NCBI GenBank assembly: GCA_035495315.1
Contig: DATJGF010000056.1
Coordinates: 1-35,320 of the forward strand
Length of the DNA stretch: 35,320 nt
Source of the DNA: DATJGF01 sp035495315
Lineage (GTDB): Bacteria > Verrucomicrobiota > Verrucomicrobiia > Limisphaerales > UBA8199
Direction of reading: 5' to 3'
The position numbers and the translations under genes are program-made. A model generated the notes under the pieces. The model worked only from the letters and a program-made list of their open reading frames with translations. It searched no databases and was not told the origin of the DNA. This document shows positions 8,393 to 16,780 of the stretch, piece after piece. Positions within the stretch are counted from its first letter, which is position 1, and every line of letters begins with the position of its first letter.

Positions 8393-8530
8393 GTAGCGCA
8401 GACTTTCTAGCCTGATACGGTTTCCAAAGTTATTCATCCGCCGGTGAGGAGAGCCCGGAAAAGCTCCCCGCAGCCGGCGGTGAATAACTTTGGAAACCGT
8501 ATCAGCCTGGAAAGCCTGCGCCTGCGCTAC
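8393..8530. repeat. Long palindromic element with 25-bp perfect arms
   Basis: The core arms at 8412-8436 and 8481-8505 are perfect reverse complements of 25 bases (from CTGATACGG to AAAGTTATTCA). Inside them CCGCCGG and CCGGCGG continue the stem with a one-base bulge. Outside them GTAGCGCAG at 8393 matches GCGCTAC ending at 8530 with small interruptions. The loop of about 29 bases is G/A-rich. It starts 13 bases after the accD stop, so it could stop transcription, but its size suggests a mobile palindromic repeat. Confidence 0.9.
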
Positions 8531-8607
8531 AACTGGCCGCACTACGGGCAACATACCCCATAGAGATTCTTCGCGTAAAAGCGTTGCTTAGTAGGTGAGG
8601 AGGAGTG

Positions 8608-9291
8608 ATGAATCCAAACTCAGTTGACTTCAAATGGCGGTCAGTCCCGTGTGTTTTTGCGTATTCGATAATTTTTGCCGGCATGTCGGCTGTGGCACAA
8701 CCGGCGTTAATTCCGGATAATCCCGCGCTACCGCCATCATCTATATCCCGCGCCATCACTCCTTCCAATCCGGCGATGGCTGGTCCGGCCCTGCCGTCGT
8801 CTCCTACTGCTGCGACCAATTTTTCCGTCGCCGGCCTTTCCCAGCTCCTCGCCGAGCTGCAGGTCCGAATACAACAAGTATTGCCGGTGTTGAATTCCTT
8901 TAACAACAGCTTCGATTTCATCAGTGTAGGTTCGAACACCAATGCGGCAGGCTTGTCGGGCACCGAAGCCAACTTCAGCTCGAGTTTGGGGGCAAATTCT
9001 GCCGCCCACGAGAGCGTCCAGCTGAGTACGAGCGTTGCGGTGTCGACGCTCAACAGTGGCTCGGCAAGTTCGCTCAATGCTTTTGGCTTACCACCCGGCT
9101 TGGGCGTAGCCCCAGTCACCAGCGAAACTTTGCGCTCATTGTTGGTCTTGGAAAATGACATCGAACGCATGCTGCCGACCTTGAACGCGCTCAATGGCGG
9201 GACCAACGCGCTAACCGGGATCGGTCTAACCCCAGGTTTCGCACCTGGCGCTGTTTCCAACGTCTTCATGGTGCCATCGACGGTGCGTTAG
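8608..9291 (+). CDS. Secreted low-complexity protein of unknown function
   Basis: I choose the ATG at 8608 because AGGAGG lies just upstream (8598-8603); a GTG immediately before it is also possible. The 227-residue product begins with a polar stretch and then CVFAYSIIFAGMSAVAQP, a signal peptide with probable cleavage after VAQ or nearby. The rest is rich in Ser, Ala, Asn and Pro with repeated hydrophobic patches such as LLAELQVRIQQVLPVLNSFN and LVLENDIERMLPTLNALN. These two segments look like an internal duplication. No family is recognised. A long minus-strand reading frame covers the same region, but it lacks a ribosome-binding site and has shadow-like composition. It stands alone between accD and rfbA. 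Confidence 0.65.
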   Translation: MNPNSVDFKWRSVPCVFAYSIIFAGMSAVAQPALIPDNPALPPSSISRAITPSNPAMAGPALPSSPTAATNFSVAGLSQLLAELQVRIQQVLPVLNSFNNSFDFISVGSNTNAAGLSGTEANFSSSLGANSAAHESVQLSTSVAVSTLNSGSASSLNAFGLPPGLGVAPVTSETLRSLLVLENDIERMLPTLNALNGGTNALTGIGLTPGFAPGAVSNVFMVPSTVR

Positions 9292-9318
9292 CCCCGAGTT
9301 CGGAGGGCCGAGTCGGAG

Positions 9319-9453
9319 GGCCAAGTTCCACGAGGTCCCATTTTGCCACTGAGGCCCATTCCTGTGAAAACTCGTCTCTCCTTGCGAATGGGGCCTCGTA
9401 GAATTCGGGTCTTCCGAGGGGCACAATTGGGCCTCGTAGAAACTCGGCTTTCC
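9319..9453. repeat. Cluster of GGGCCTCGTRGAA repeats (three copies)
   Basis: One copy is inverted (9319-9340, CCAAGTTCCACGAGGTCCC). Two are direct (9391-9419 and 9427-9453), each reading GGGCCTCGTAGAA, then TTCGG or CTCGG, then CTTTCC or TCTTCC. The same unit occurs at 15451-15480. The cluster fills most of the gap before rfbA and shows no open reading frame of its own. Confidence 0.7.
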
Positions 9454-9544
9454 ATTCCGAAGGAATACGGAACACCGCTATCATTGTTAATTCGGGTGAG
9501 TTGCGCGTTGCAATCCAGCGACACTGTTTTATCTTCCCGCGCTG

Positions 9545-10426
9545 ATGAAAGGCATAATCCTGGCCGGCGGCGCTGGTTCCCGATTGTTCCCGCTGACATT
9601 GGTCGCGAGCAAGCAACTGCAACCGGTCTACGACAAGCCAATGGTTTATTATCCGCTGACGACCCTGCTCGAAGGCGGCATACGCGAATTATGCCTCATT
9701 TCCACTCCCCACGATCTGCCTCGCTTTAAACAATTGCTCGGCGACGGAAGCGCATGGGGCTTGAAGATTGATTACAGAGAACAAGCCAAACCGGAGGGCA
9801 TCGCCCAGGCCTTTTTGATCGCCGAATCCTTTATCCGCGACGATGCCGTCACGTTGATTCTGGGCGACAACGTTTTCTACGGCGGCGATATCTTTCACAA
9901 AGCATTTGGGGAGTTCAAGGGCGGTGCGACGATTTTCGGATATCACGTCAATGACCCGGAGCGATACGGCGTCGTCGAATTCGATGCGAACGGCCAGGCC
10001 ATCTCAATCGAGGAAAAGCCGAAGCAAGCCAAAAGCAATTACGCGGTTCCAGGTCTCTACATTTACGACAACAACGTGGTGAAAATCACCAAGGCGCTGA
10101 AGCCCTCGGCACGCGGCGAGCTGGAAATCACCGAGGTCAACGTGCAGTATTTAAAGCGCGGCGAGTTGAGGGTGTGCCGTTTGGGCCGTGGCTTTGCCTG
10201 GCTTGATGCCGGGACCAGCAACAGTTTGCATGAGGCCTCTGCTTATGTGCAAACGATTGAAAAACGGCAGGGAATAAAGATCGGGTGCCCCGAGGAGGCG
10301 GCGTTCCGGCGTGGTTTCTTGTCTTTATCAGAGTTGGAAATCCTGACCCAACGGATGCCCAAGTGCGAGTACCGCGATTATCTGACCAACGAAGTCATTG
10401 CCGAGGCGCGCAGGCTGGGAAAATGA
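9545..10426 (+). CDS. rfbA: Glucose-1-phosphate thymidylyltransferase
   Basis: The 293-residue protein is full length. The nucleotide-binding signature GGAGSRLFPLT is at the N-terminus, followed by KQLQPVYDKPMVYYPL. Further motifs are LILGDNVFYG, VVEFDANGQAISIEEKP and FAWLDAGTSNSL. The enzyme joins glucose-1-phosphate to dTTP, giving dTDP-glucose, the first step to dTDP-L-rhamnose, in the cytoplasm. It is the first gene of a four-gene pathway cluster, and its stop is only four bases before rfbC, so the two are almost certainly co-transcribed. No strong ribosome-binding site was found. Confidence 0.97.
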   Translation: MKGIILAGGAGSRLFPLTLVASKQLQPVYDKPMVYYPLTTLLEGGIRELCLISTPHDLPRFKQLLGDGSAWGLKIDYREQAKPEGIAQAFLIAESFIRDDAVTLILGDNVFYGGDIFHKAFGEFKGGATIFGYHVNDPERYGVVEFDANGQAISIEEKPKQAKSNYAVPGLYIYDNNVVKITKALKPSARGELEITEVNVQYLKRGELRVCRLGRGFAWLDAGTSNSLHEASAYVQTIEKRQGIKIGCPEEAAFRRGFLSLSELEILTQRMPKCEYRDYLTNEVIAEARRLGK

Positions 10427-10430
10427 TATC

Positions 10431-10979
10431 ATGAAGATCATTGCTTGCGAGCTGAGCGGCCTGCTGATTCTCGAGCCGAAAGTCTTCGGCGACGCCCGCG
10501 GTTTCTTCATGGAAACATGGAATCAGGGGCGATACCACGAAAGCGGCATTAAAGCGCAATTCGTCCAGGACAATATCTCCGTTTCGCGACGCGGCGCCTT
10601 GCGCGGTCTGCATTTTCAAAATCCCTCCCCGCAGGGGAAGCTGGTTTCCGTGTTACAGGGCGACGTGTTTGATGTCGCTGTCGACCTGCGCCAAAGCTCG
10701 ACCACGTTCGGAAAGTGGCACGGGCTCAACTTATCGAGTGAAAATAAGCGACAATTTTACGTTTCGCCTGGATTCGCTCACGGCTTCGTCGTTTTGAGCG
10801 AAACGGCAATGTTCCATTACAAATGCACCGATTTTTATTCCCCTAAAGATGAAATGACAATTAGCTGGGACGATCCGGATATTGGCATTCAGTGGCCAAT
10901 CGATCAGCCCACGCTTTCGGAGAAGGACGCCAAGGGTCTTCGGCTGCGTGATGTGGCAAAGGATAAACTGTTCGCCTGA
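10431..10979 (+). CDS. rfbC: dTDP-4-dehydrorhamnose 3,5-epimerase
   Basis: I use the ATG at 10431 (MKIIACELSG), which gives 182 residues, the usual family length. An upstream in-frame start would overlap rfbA. The catalytic His61 lies in ALRGLHFQ and the conserved Tyr130 in MFHYKC. VSPGFAHGFVVLSE is also characteristic. The enzyme epimerises two carbons of the dTDP-4-keto-6-deoxyglucose ring, the third step of rhamnose synthesis. It follows rfbA after four bases. After it comes a 162-base gap that contains a dispersed repeat before rfbD. Confidence 0.97.
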   Translation: MKIIACELSGLLILEPKVFGDARGFFMETWNQGRYHESGIKAQFVQDNISVSRRGALRGLHFQNPSPQGKLVSVLQGDVFDVAVDLRQSSTTFGKWHGLNLSSENKRQFYVSPGFAHGFVVLSETAMFHYKCTDFYSPKDEMTISWDDPDIGIQWPIDQPTLSEKDAKGLRLRDVAKDKLFA

Positions 10980-11024
10980 TTGTTTTCGCTGACATGCTGC
11001 AGCTTGAAAGCCTGGAATACTCAT

Positions 11025-11136
11025 AGCGGCGGGCGTCTCGCCTGCCGTAGCGCCGGGCAACCCGCCCGGCAGTATCGACGCATACCCGCGCGGCGTGACG
11101 CCGCGCTCCACGTCAGGCGAGACGCCTGACGCTACC
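11025..11136 (+). repeat. Two-hairpin dispersed repeat, copy 2 (expanded)
   Basis: This copy lies between rfbC and rfbD. It contains GGCGGGCGTCTCGCCTGCC, a CGCCGGGC/GCCCGGC pair, a GCGGCGTGACGCCGC palindrome and finally CGTCAGGCGAGACGCCTGAC with GCTACC. The last part matches copies at 4478-4528 and 16434-16487. It interrupts an otherwise tight pathway cluster and ends just before the rfbD start. Confidence 0.75.
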
Positions 11137-11141
11137 AAACC

Positions 11142-12017
11142 ATGAACTTCACGCTGTTGCTCATCGGAAGAATTGGACAGGTTGGCTGGGAATTGCGCCG
11201 AACGCTCGCCCCGCTCGGGAGGTTAGTCGCTGTTGATTATCCTGAGATCGATCTCACCGATGGCGGCTCGATTCGGAAATGGGTTCGCGACACTTCACCG
11301 TCCGTTGTTATTAACGCCGCCGCGTACACCGCGGTCGATAAAGCCGAAACCGATCTCGAGCGCTGCCAACTCATCAACGCAATAGCGCCGGGGATCCTCG
11401 CCGAGGAAGCAAAAAAATCCAACGCTTTGCTGGTGCACTACTCGACCGATTATATTTTCGACGGAGCGAGGCGCACGCCTTACGTTGAAGAGGACGCGCC
11501 CAATCCACTTGGTGCTTATGGTCATTCGAAGTTGGCCGGGGATCGCGCTGTCCAGCAGGTTGGACTTCCACACCTGATATTCCGACTCTGCTGGGTTTAT
11601 GGAGCGCGAGGCCAGAATTTCATGCTGACGATGATGCGCCTTGCGCGTGAGCGCGAAAAACTCCGCGTGGTGCAGGATCAAGTCGGCTCCCCGACGTGGT
11701 CACGAATGATCGCCGAGACGACAGCTCTGGCGCTTAAACAAGTCCTGCAAGCTCCAGACCCTGCGTCGCTCTCCGGCGTTTACCATCTCGCGGCCTCCGG
11801 CCAAACAAGCTGGCATGGGTTCGCCCAGGCGATCATTGATCTGATGTCGGCAGAAGGCAAAAAGTGCGCGACGATAGAGCCGATTACGACCGCCGACTAC
11901 CCCTTGCCGGCCAAACGGCCCGCCTTTTCGGTGTTATCGTGCGAAAAACTCCAACGCACATTTGGTCTGCGCCTGCCTGATTGGCACGAAAGCTTGAAAC
12001 AGGTGGTAGAAACGTGA
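11142..12017 (+). CDS. rfbD: dTDP-4-dehydrorhamnose reductase
   Basis: The 291-residue protein belongs to the extended short-chain dehydrogenase group. The dinucleotide-binding motif appears as GRIGQVGWEL near residue 9. VVINAAAYTAVDKAE, the strand HYSTDYIFDG and the catalytic pair in YGHSK follow. A late RPAFSVLSCEKL is typical of RfbD C-termini. The enzyme reduces dTDP-4-keto-L-rhamnose with NAD(P)H to dTDP-L-rhamnose, the last step of the pathway. It is separated from rfbB by only 16 bases, so those two are co-transcribed. The upstream repeat may bring its own signals or may lie within the message. Confidence 0.97.
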   Translation: MNFTLLLIGRIGQVGWELRRTLAPLGRLVAVDYPEIDLTDGGSIRKWVRDTSPSVVINAAAYTAVDKAETDLERCQLINAIAPGILAEEAKKSNALLVHYSTDYIFDGARRTPYVEEDAPNPLGAYGHSKLAGDRAVQQVGLPHLIFRLCWVYGARGQNFMLTMMRLAREREKLRVVQDQVGSPTWSRMIAETTALALKQVLQAPDPASLSGVYHLAASGQTSWHGFAQAIIDLMSAEGKKCATIEPITTADYPLPAKRPAFSVLSCEKLQRTFGLRLPDWHESLKQVVET

Positions 12018-12033
12018 TTCGATTTCTGATTCT

Positions 12034-13044
12034 ATGAAACTCCTTATTACGGGCGGGGCCGGTTTTATTGGCTCCAACGTCATTCAGCATATCATTGATG
12101 AGCCCAGCGTGGAAAAGTTGGTCAATCTGGATTGCCTGACTTACGCCGGTCACCTCGCAAATCTCGAAAAGGTCAAAGCACATCCGAAGTACGCCTTTGA
12201 GAAAGTGGACTTGCGTGACAAAGCGGGGGTCCTCGGCGTGGTCGAGCGTCATGGCATCACCCATGTAATGCATCTGGCGGCCGAGTCACATGTCGATCGT
12301 TCCATCACTGGACCAGGAGATTTTATTCACACCAACGTAGTCGGCACTTTCAACCTCCTGGAGGCGTGTCGCGCCGTTTGGAAACAGCCCGGTTCCGGGC
12401 ACAAGTTCCACCACGTCTCCACCGATGAAGTTTATGGCAGTCTCGGTGCCACTGGTCTTTTTACTGAAACCACGCCCTACGCCCCTAACTCGCCTTACTC
12501 GGCCAGCAAGGCTTCGAGCGACATGTTGGTGCGGGCCTATCATCATACCTATGGTCTGCCGACGGTGATCACCAATTGTTCAAATAATTACGGGCCATAC
12601 CAGTTTCCCGAAAAACTGATCCCTGTCGTCATTCAAAGTGTTTTGACGCGCAAACCTGTGCCGGTGTATGGCGACGGAATGAACGTCCGCGACTGGCTCT
12701 ATGTGCGGGATCATGCCGAGGCGCTGTGGCAGGTGTTGAACTGCGGGAAGGTCGGGGACACCTACAATATTGGCGGCCATAACGAGTGGGCCAATATTCG
12801 CATTGTCGAACTAATTTGCGATTTGATCGACGAGTTGGCCCCACAAGCGGGGGGTAATTCCCGAAAGCTAATCACATTTGTCAAAGATCGCCCCGGCCAC
12901 GACCGCCGCTACGCGATTGATGCGACCAAGATCCAAAAAGATCTGGGTTGGGTCCCCGCACATCGATTCGAACAAGGCATTCGCGAGACCGTGCAGTGGT
13001 ACCTGGACAATCAGGCTTGGGTGAAGACGGTGCTGAATAAGTAA
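12034..13044 (+). CDS. rfbB: dTDP-glucose 4,6-dehydratase
   Basis: The protein has 336 residues, the normal size. It starts MKLLITGGAGFIGSN, the NAD-binding motif. HLAAESHVDRSI, the active-site region HVSTDEVYGSLG and the catalytic Tyr/Lys in YSASK follow. NCSNNYGPYQFPEKLIP and VRDWLYVRDH are also diagnostic. It converts dTDP-glucose to dTDP-4-keto-6-deoxyglucose, the second pathway step. With rfbA, rfbC and rfbD the set is complete, so the organism can make dTDP-L-rhamnose for surface polysaccharides. No glycosyltransferase is adjacent. It converges with kup across a 258-base gap that holds a strong hairpin. Confidence 0.98.
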   Translation: MKLLITGGAGFIGSNVIQHIIDEPSVEKLVNLDCLTYAGHLANLEKVKAHPKYAFEKVDLRDKAGVLGVVERHGITHVMHLAAESHVDRSITGPGDFIHTNVVGTFNLLEACRAVWKQPGSGHKFHHVSTDEVYGSLGATGLFTETTPYAPNSPYSASKASSDMLVRAYHHTYGLPTVITNCSNNYGPYQFPEKLIPVVIQSVLTRKPVPVYGDGMNVRDWLYVRDHAEALWQVLNCGKVGDTYNIGGHNEWANIRIVELICDLIDELAPQAGGNSRKLITFVKDRPGHDRRYAIDATKIQKDLGWVPAHRFEQGIRETVQWYLDNQAWVKTVLNK

Positions 13045-13175
13045 AATCCCAAACCTGAAGCTCGAGAATCCGAAACAAATCAACTTCAGAAAGTTTTCAA
13101 AAGCTCAAGACCCGAGTCTTGGAGCGGTTCAAATTAAACTGGAGCCGACTTGTGCGACAGGGATCGTGTCTCCCT

Positions 13176-13222
13176 CTCCTCTCCCCTGGAGGAGACGGCA
13201 GGGGAGAGGAGGTCACACTTTT
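13176..13222 (+). terminator. GC-rich hairpin with T-run between convergent rfbB and kup
   Basis: The arms CTCCTCTCCCCTG (13176-13188) and CAGGGGAGAGGAG (13199-13211) are perfect complements of 13 bases around a 10-base loop, with TTTTT at 13218-13222. The position between two converging genes suits a terminator for rfbB and perhaps for both. A related hairpin lies between another convergent pair at 32640-32692. Confidence 0.6.
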
Positions 13223-13302
13223 TCTGAAATCCGCCAGAGCCATTGCACCACTTTGAGCCTTGAATTTATTTCGGATTTCGGGGATTCGGATTTGGATTTG
13301 CC

Positions 13303-15192
13303 TCAAAGCTCCACTTGCATTCCGAGTTCCACCACCCGGTTGGCAGGAATCCGGTAAAAGGAGCTGGCGGATTGCGCGTTGCGCGACATCACCGCGAACA
13401 ACCATTTCCGCCAGCGGACCATCGAGCGCGATTTGGTGGTTGGCACGATGGTTTCCCGGCTTAGAAAAAATGTTGTCTTGTGGAGCTTGACGGGTTCGCC
13501 TTCAAACGGGGCGGCGGCGAGCAGTTCAGGCACATTGGGTTCCTCCATAAATCCATAATGAGCAATCAGCCGGTGGAAACCCTGCGCTAACTTTTCAGAT
13601 TCGATCCGTTTATCCTGATTCACCTGCGGGACTTCATCGGTGACTATCGTCAGGATAATATTGCGTTCGTGAAGGACCTTATTGTGTTTGAGATTATGCA
13701 GCAGCGCGATGGGGGTGCCTTCGGGATTAGCGGTCATAAACAGGGCGGTGCCGGGGACACGACAGAGACTTTTGCTCGTCTCGATACTGTCGAGGAACAT
13801 CTCCAGTGGCATCGCTGCAGGGCGGAGCCTGTCCCAGACCAATTGCCGGCCGGTTTTCCAGGTGGCCATCAACGTAAAAATAACCAGGCCCGAAACCAAT
13901 GGGAACCAGCCGCCATTCAGCACTTTCAACAAATTCGCTCCGAAAAATGCAGCTTCCACAACTAAGAACAAACCGCTGAGAGAGGCGGCGTGCAGAAAAC
14001 TCCAGTCCCATAATCTTCGGGCCGCAAAATAGAACAGGATCGTGGTACAGAGCATCGTGAGGGTTACGGCGATTCCGTAGGCCGCGGCCATGTTGCTCGA
14101 AGATTCAAAACCCAGCACCAGACCGATACAGGCCACCATCAGCGCCCAATTCACGTGCGGTATGTAAATCTGTCCCCGTTCCCGCGAAGAGGTGTGTTTA
14201 ACGGCAATGCGAGGAAGATAGCCGAGCTGAATCGCCTGAATGGTGAGCGAAAACGCCCCGGAAATCAGGGCTTGCGAGGCGATCACGCCGGCCGCTGTGG
14301 CCAGGCAGACCATCGGGAGCAACGCCCAATGCGGACAGAGCAGATAAAACGGGTTCTCGATCGCATCGGGATCTTTGAGAATCAGTGCGCCCTGCCCGAG
14401 GTAGTTGAGAAACAGTCCCGGCAAAACCACCGCAAACCAGGCAATCCGAATGGGCCTCGCACCGAAGTGCCCGACATCCGCATACAACGCTTCGGCGCCG
14501 GTGACGGCGAGGAACACGGCGCCCAAAACCACGAACCCCGCCCAGCCATTCACAAGCAGGAAACGCAACCCGAGCGCCGGGTTGAGAGAGTAAAGCACCT
14601 CCGGCTGGTTGTGAATGGCCGCGATCCCTAACGCCGCCAACGAGCCAAACCACACCAGCATAATCGGCCCGAAGATCGCCCCCACCCGTCCAGTGCCCCG
14701 GCTCTGTGCTGCAAACAAGCCAATCAGCGTCAGGATCGTCAGCGGGATAATAAAATGATCGAACGCAGGCGTCGCGACCTTGAGACCTTCCATCGCGCTA
14801 AGCACCGTAATCGACGGCGTGATCATTCCGTCCCCATACAACAACGCCGCCCCGAAAACCCCCAAGGCAATCAACAACGCGCGACGGCGTCCGGCTCCAG
14901 GTGTGTGCCTCGGAAAGGCCAATGCCATAATCGCCAGGATGCCACCCTCGCCTTTGTTAGTCGCCCGCAGCACGATCGCCAGGTACTTGAAAGAGACTAT
15001 CAGCAACAACGACCAGAATATCAGGGAAAGGACTCCAAGAACATTTGCATGCGTGGGCGCCATGCCGTGAGGCGCGGCGAAACACTCCCGCAGAGCGTAG
15101 AGCGGGCTCGTCCCGATGTCCCCGTAAACGACGCCTAACGCGCCCAAGGTCAGGACAGCTAAATAACGGCCCGTAGCCGGCTTGGCATCCAT
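13303..15192 (-). CDS. kup: Kup-type low-affinity potassium uptake transporter
   Basis: I start at the ATG at 15192 (MDAKPATGRYLAV), giving 629 residues; a TTG two codons upstream is less likely. The first membrane segment contains the family signature GVVYGDIGTSPLYAL. The conserved ATNKGEGGILA loop follows, and then about twelve hydrophobic segments to roughly residue 450. A soluble C-terminal domain carries VPGTALFMTANPEGTP and HNLKHNKVLHERN, both typical of Kup. The protein takes up potassium ions, probably with protons, across the cytoplasmic membrane. The final residues (IPANRVVELGMQVEL) also match the family. There is no partner gene nearby and no riboswitch was seen upstream. Confidence 0.97.
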   Translation of the reverse strand: MDAKPATGRYLAVLTLGALGVVYGDIGTSPLYALRECFAAPHGMAPTHANVLGVLSLIFWSLLLIVSFKYLAIVLRATNKGEGGILAIMALAFPRHTPGAGRRRALLIALGVFGAALLYGDGMITPSITVLSAMEGLKVATPAFDHFIIPLTILTLIGLFAAQSRGTGRVGAIFGPIMLVWFGSLAALGIAAIHNQPEVLYSLNPALGLRFLLVNGWAGFVVLGAVFLAVTGAEALYADVGHFGARPIRIAWFAVVLPGLFLNYLGQGALILKDPDAIENPFYLLCPHWALLPMVCLATAAGVIASQALISGAFSLTIQAIQLGYLPRIAVKHTSSRERGQIYIPHVNWALMVACIGLVLGFESSSNMAAAYGIAVTLTMLCTTILFYFAARRLWDWSFLHAASLSGLFLVVEAAFFGANLLKVLNGGWFPLVSGLVIFTLMATWKTGRQLVWDRLRPAAMPLEMFLDSIETSKSLCRVPGTALFMTANPEGTPIALLHNLKHNKVLHERNIILTIVTDEVPQVNQDKRIESEKLAQGFHRLIAHYGFMEEPNVPELLAAAPFEGEPVKLHKTTFFLSRETIVPTTKSRSMVRWRKWLFAVMSRNAQSASSFYRIPANRVVELGMQVEL

Positions 15193-15403
15193 AGACAATG
15201 AATTTGAGCGGATTCCGCTCGGGTCTCGAGCGCATACGAGAGCTCGATTGCCTGTAAGCCTATGAAATCAGCCAGCGATTTCAATTCGGCAATTTCGACC
15301 GAATTCAAAGAGTTTCATAGATGTAAGTCGTTGTTTTCTAGGTGATTAACTATGCTTTCTTCGAAGGCCGAACTTCCCGAAGCCTCAAAATCAAGTGGAG
15401 GTG

Positions 15404-15480
15404 CTTGGGCCTTGCGGAGCTACGTAGAGCGCGGACTTCCGAACACTAGTTTGGGCCTCGTGGAACTCGGTCTTCCGAAA
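15404..15480 (+). repeat. GGGCCTCGTGGAACTCGG repeat, two units
   Basis: The second unit (15451-15480) matches the units before rfbA (9391-9453), including the end TCTTCCGAA. The first (15404-15443) is a diverged copy with GGGCCTTGCGGAGC and ending ACTTCCGAAC. It lies just beyond the 3' end of the ArsR-methyltransferase gene and in the kup upstream gap. Confidence 0.6.
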
Positions 15481-15492
15481 ACAAATGGCTCC

Positions 15493-16422
15493 TCATTTCT
15501 GGCCGGCAGCCAAAATTGTCTCGAAATGCGGAGGCTGCTCTTCTCGGGCTACGACGGTAATTTCAATCCCCTTGAACCCAGCTTGTTCCAGCCAACGGTG
15601 CAGATCGCTCTCGGCAAAACCCAGCCACCGGTCCCCGTAAAGTTCGTGCGCCTGCTCGAACGAATGCCGCGCCAAATCCAAAATCAGTATCTGCCCGTGC
15701 CGCTTTAAAATCCTGTGCGCCGCCGCGATCGCTTGGGCCGGTTCCTGCGCGTGGTGCAGCGCTTGACTGAGGATTGCCAGGTCGACGCTCTCCGGTTCCA
15801 ACGGCGGGTTCTGCAAGTCCCCCATCCGGAACTCAAGGTTCTTCAGATTGTTCCTTTTGGCTTTTGCCGCACCAAAGGCGACGATCTTCTCGGAATTGTC
15901 GACTGCGATCACCTTCTTGCAGCGACGCGCCAGCAGTTCGCTCAGCAAACCTTCTCCTGCACCTAAATCAGCGACCACCAGTGGTGGCAAAATCCGCAGC
16001 AGCAATTGCCCGAACGCCTGCCACGAACGTCCCGGGCCATAAACGCGGTCAAAACGCCCAGCGACCTGGTTGAAAAAGACCTGCTCCTGCTCGCGCCGCC
16101 GATTCAGAATGCGCTTGAGGTTTATTTGATCGCTGCTGTATTCCGGCAATTCTTTGGCTCCCTGCAGCGCCAGTTGAATTACTTGCCGGCTGGCTCCATT
16201 TTGCCCGGGCTCAACTTTGTAGAAAGTCCGCTTTCCTTCGCGGCGCGCCTGGACCAAACCTGAATCGAGCAGCAGCCCGAGATGCGTCGAGATGCGCGAT
16301 TGTCCCATCCGGGTGATCTCCTGCAGTTCGTTGACAGATAGCTCGTCCTTTTCGAGCAGCCCAATGATCCTCACTCGTGTCGGGTCGGCTAGCGCCCGCA
16401 AATTTTTCAGTGTGGAAGACAT
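15493..16422 (-). CDS. ArsR-family regulator fused to a methyltransferase domain (SahR-like)
   Basis: The 309-residue protein has two parts. Residues 1-85 are an ArsR winged helix: ALADPTRVRIIGLL, a recognition helix around MGQSRISTHLGLLLDSGLV, and a wing REGKRTFYKV. No metal-binding cysteine cluster is visible. From about residue 110 there is a class I methyltransferase domain with the ligand-binding motif DLGAGEG (152-158), the acidic VIAVDNS strand and LSQALHHAQEP. SahR, described as an ArsR-family regulator of S-adenosylmethionine recycling genes in some proteobacteria, responds to S-adenosylhomocysteine. This gene is divergent from metK and ahcY, exactly the expected targets. I infer the same role here. 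It could alternatively be a true methyltransferase with its own regulation. Confidence 0.85.
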   Translation of the reverse strand: MSSTLKNLRALADPTRVRIIGLLEKDELSVNELQEITRMGQSRISTHLGLLLDSGLVQARREGKRTFYKVEPGQNGASRQVIQLALQGAKELPEYSSDQINLKRILNRRREQEQVFFNQVAGRFDRVYGPGRSWQAFGQLLLRILPPLVVADLGAGEGLLSELLARRCKKVIAVDNSEKIVAFGAAKAKRNNLKNLEFRMGDLQNPPLEPESVDLAILSQALHHAQEPAQAIAAAHRILKRHGQILILDLARHSFEQAHELYGDRWLGFAESDLHRWLEQAGFKGIEITVVAREEQPPHFETILAAGQK

Positions 16423-16433
16423 AGTAGTGTAGC

Positions 16434-16487
16434 GTCAGGCCTCCCGCCTGACGTAGAGCCGGGCATCCTGCCCGGCGGACGCATCTG
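16434..16487 (-). repeat. Two-hairpin dispersed repeat, copy 3 (reverse orientation)
   Basis: Read on the minus strand this matches copy 1 closely: CCGGGCAGGATGCCCGGC, then CTACGTCAGGCGGGAGGCCTG and ACGCTAC (adjoining parts). It begins 12 bases upstream of the ArsR-methyltransferase start codon, so it overlaps the region where its promoter or leader would be. Confidence 0.75.
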
Positions 16488-16569
16488 AACACCCGTTACG
16501 TAACGCCGGATTCATCCGGGGCGATAACCGGGCCAAAAACGTAGCCGAAGTGAACTTGCAGACCGTCTC

Positions 16570-16726
16570 ATAAACACCCCGCTTCAGCGGGGTGTTTATA
16601 TCGCACTGGTGCCAGCCAACCGCTTTATCGGTTTGCGAGCGACTGGGTCGGTTAGCCAGCCACTGTGAAACTGCTGAAGCGGTTCGGATTGATTCTGCAC
16701 GCCGGACCCCCAGCTGAAGCTGGGGA
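16570..16726. repeat. Pair of perfect hairpins in the sahR-like/metK gap
   Basis: ATAAACACCCCGCT and AGCGGGGTGTTTAT (16570-16599) are perfect complements around a two-base centre. About 110 bases later CCCCAGCT and AGCTGGGG form a second hairpin around GA (near 16709-16726). Both have GCTTCAGC/GCTGAAGC-like tips. They look like parts of a composite dispersed repeat rather than a gene. Confidence 0.65.
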
Positions 16727-16780
16727 TTAATGAAAACAGACACCCCTTCGGCTGCCCGGGTAATAAATTCAGCGCTCCGC

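Noticed and set aside
8502..9269. 255-codon minus-strand frame opposite the secreted low-complexity protein
   Set aside because: It starts inside the sequence without signal peptide or ribosome-binding site, whereas the plus frame has both. It remains a minor alternative.
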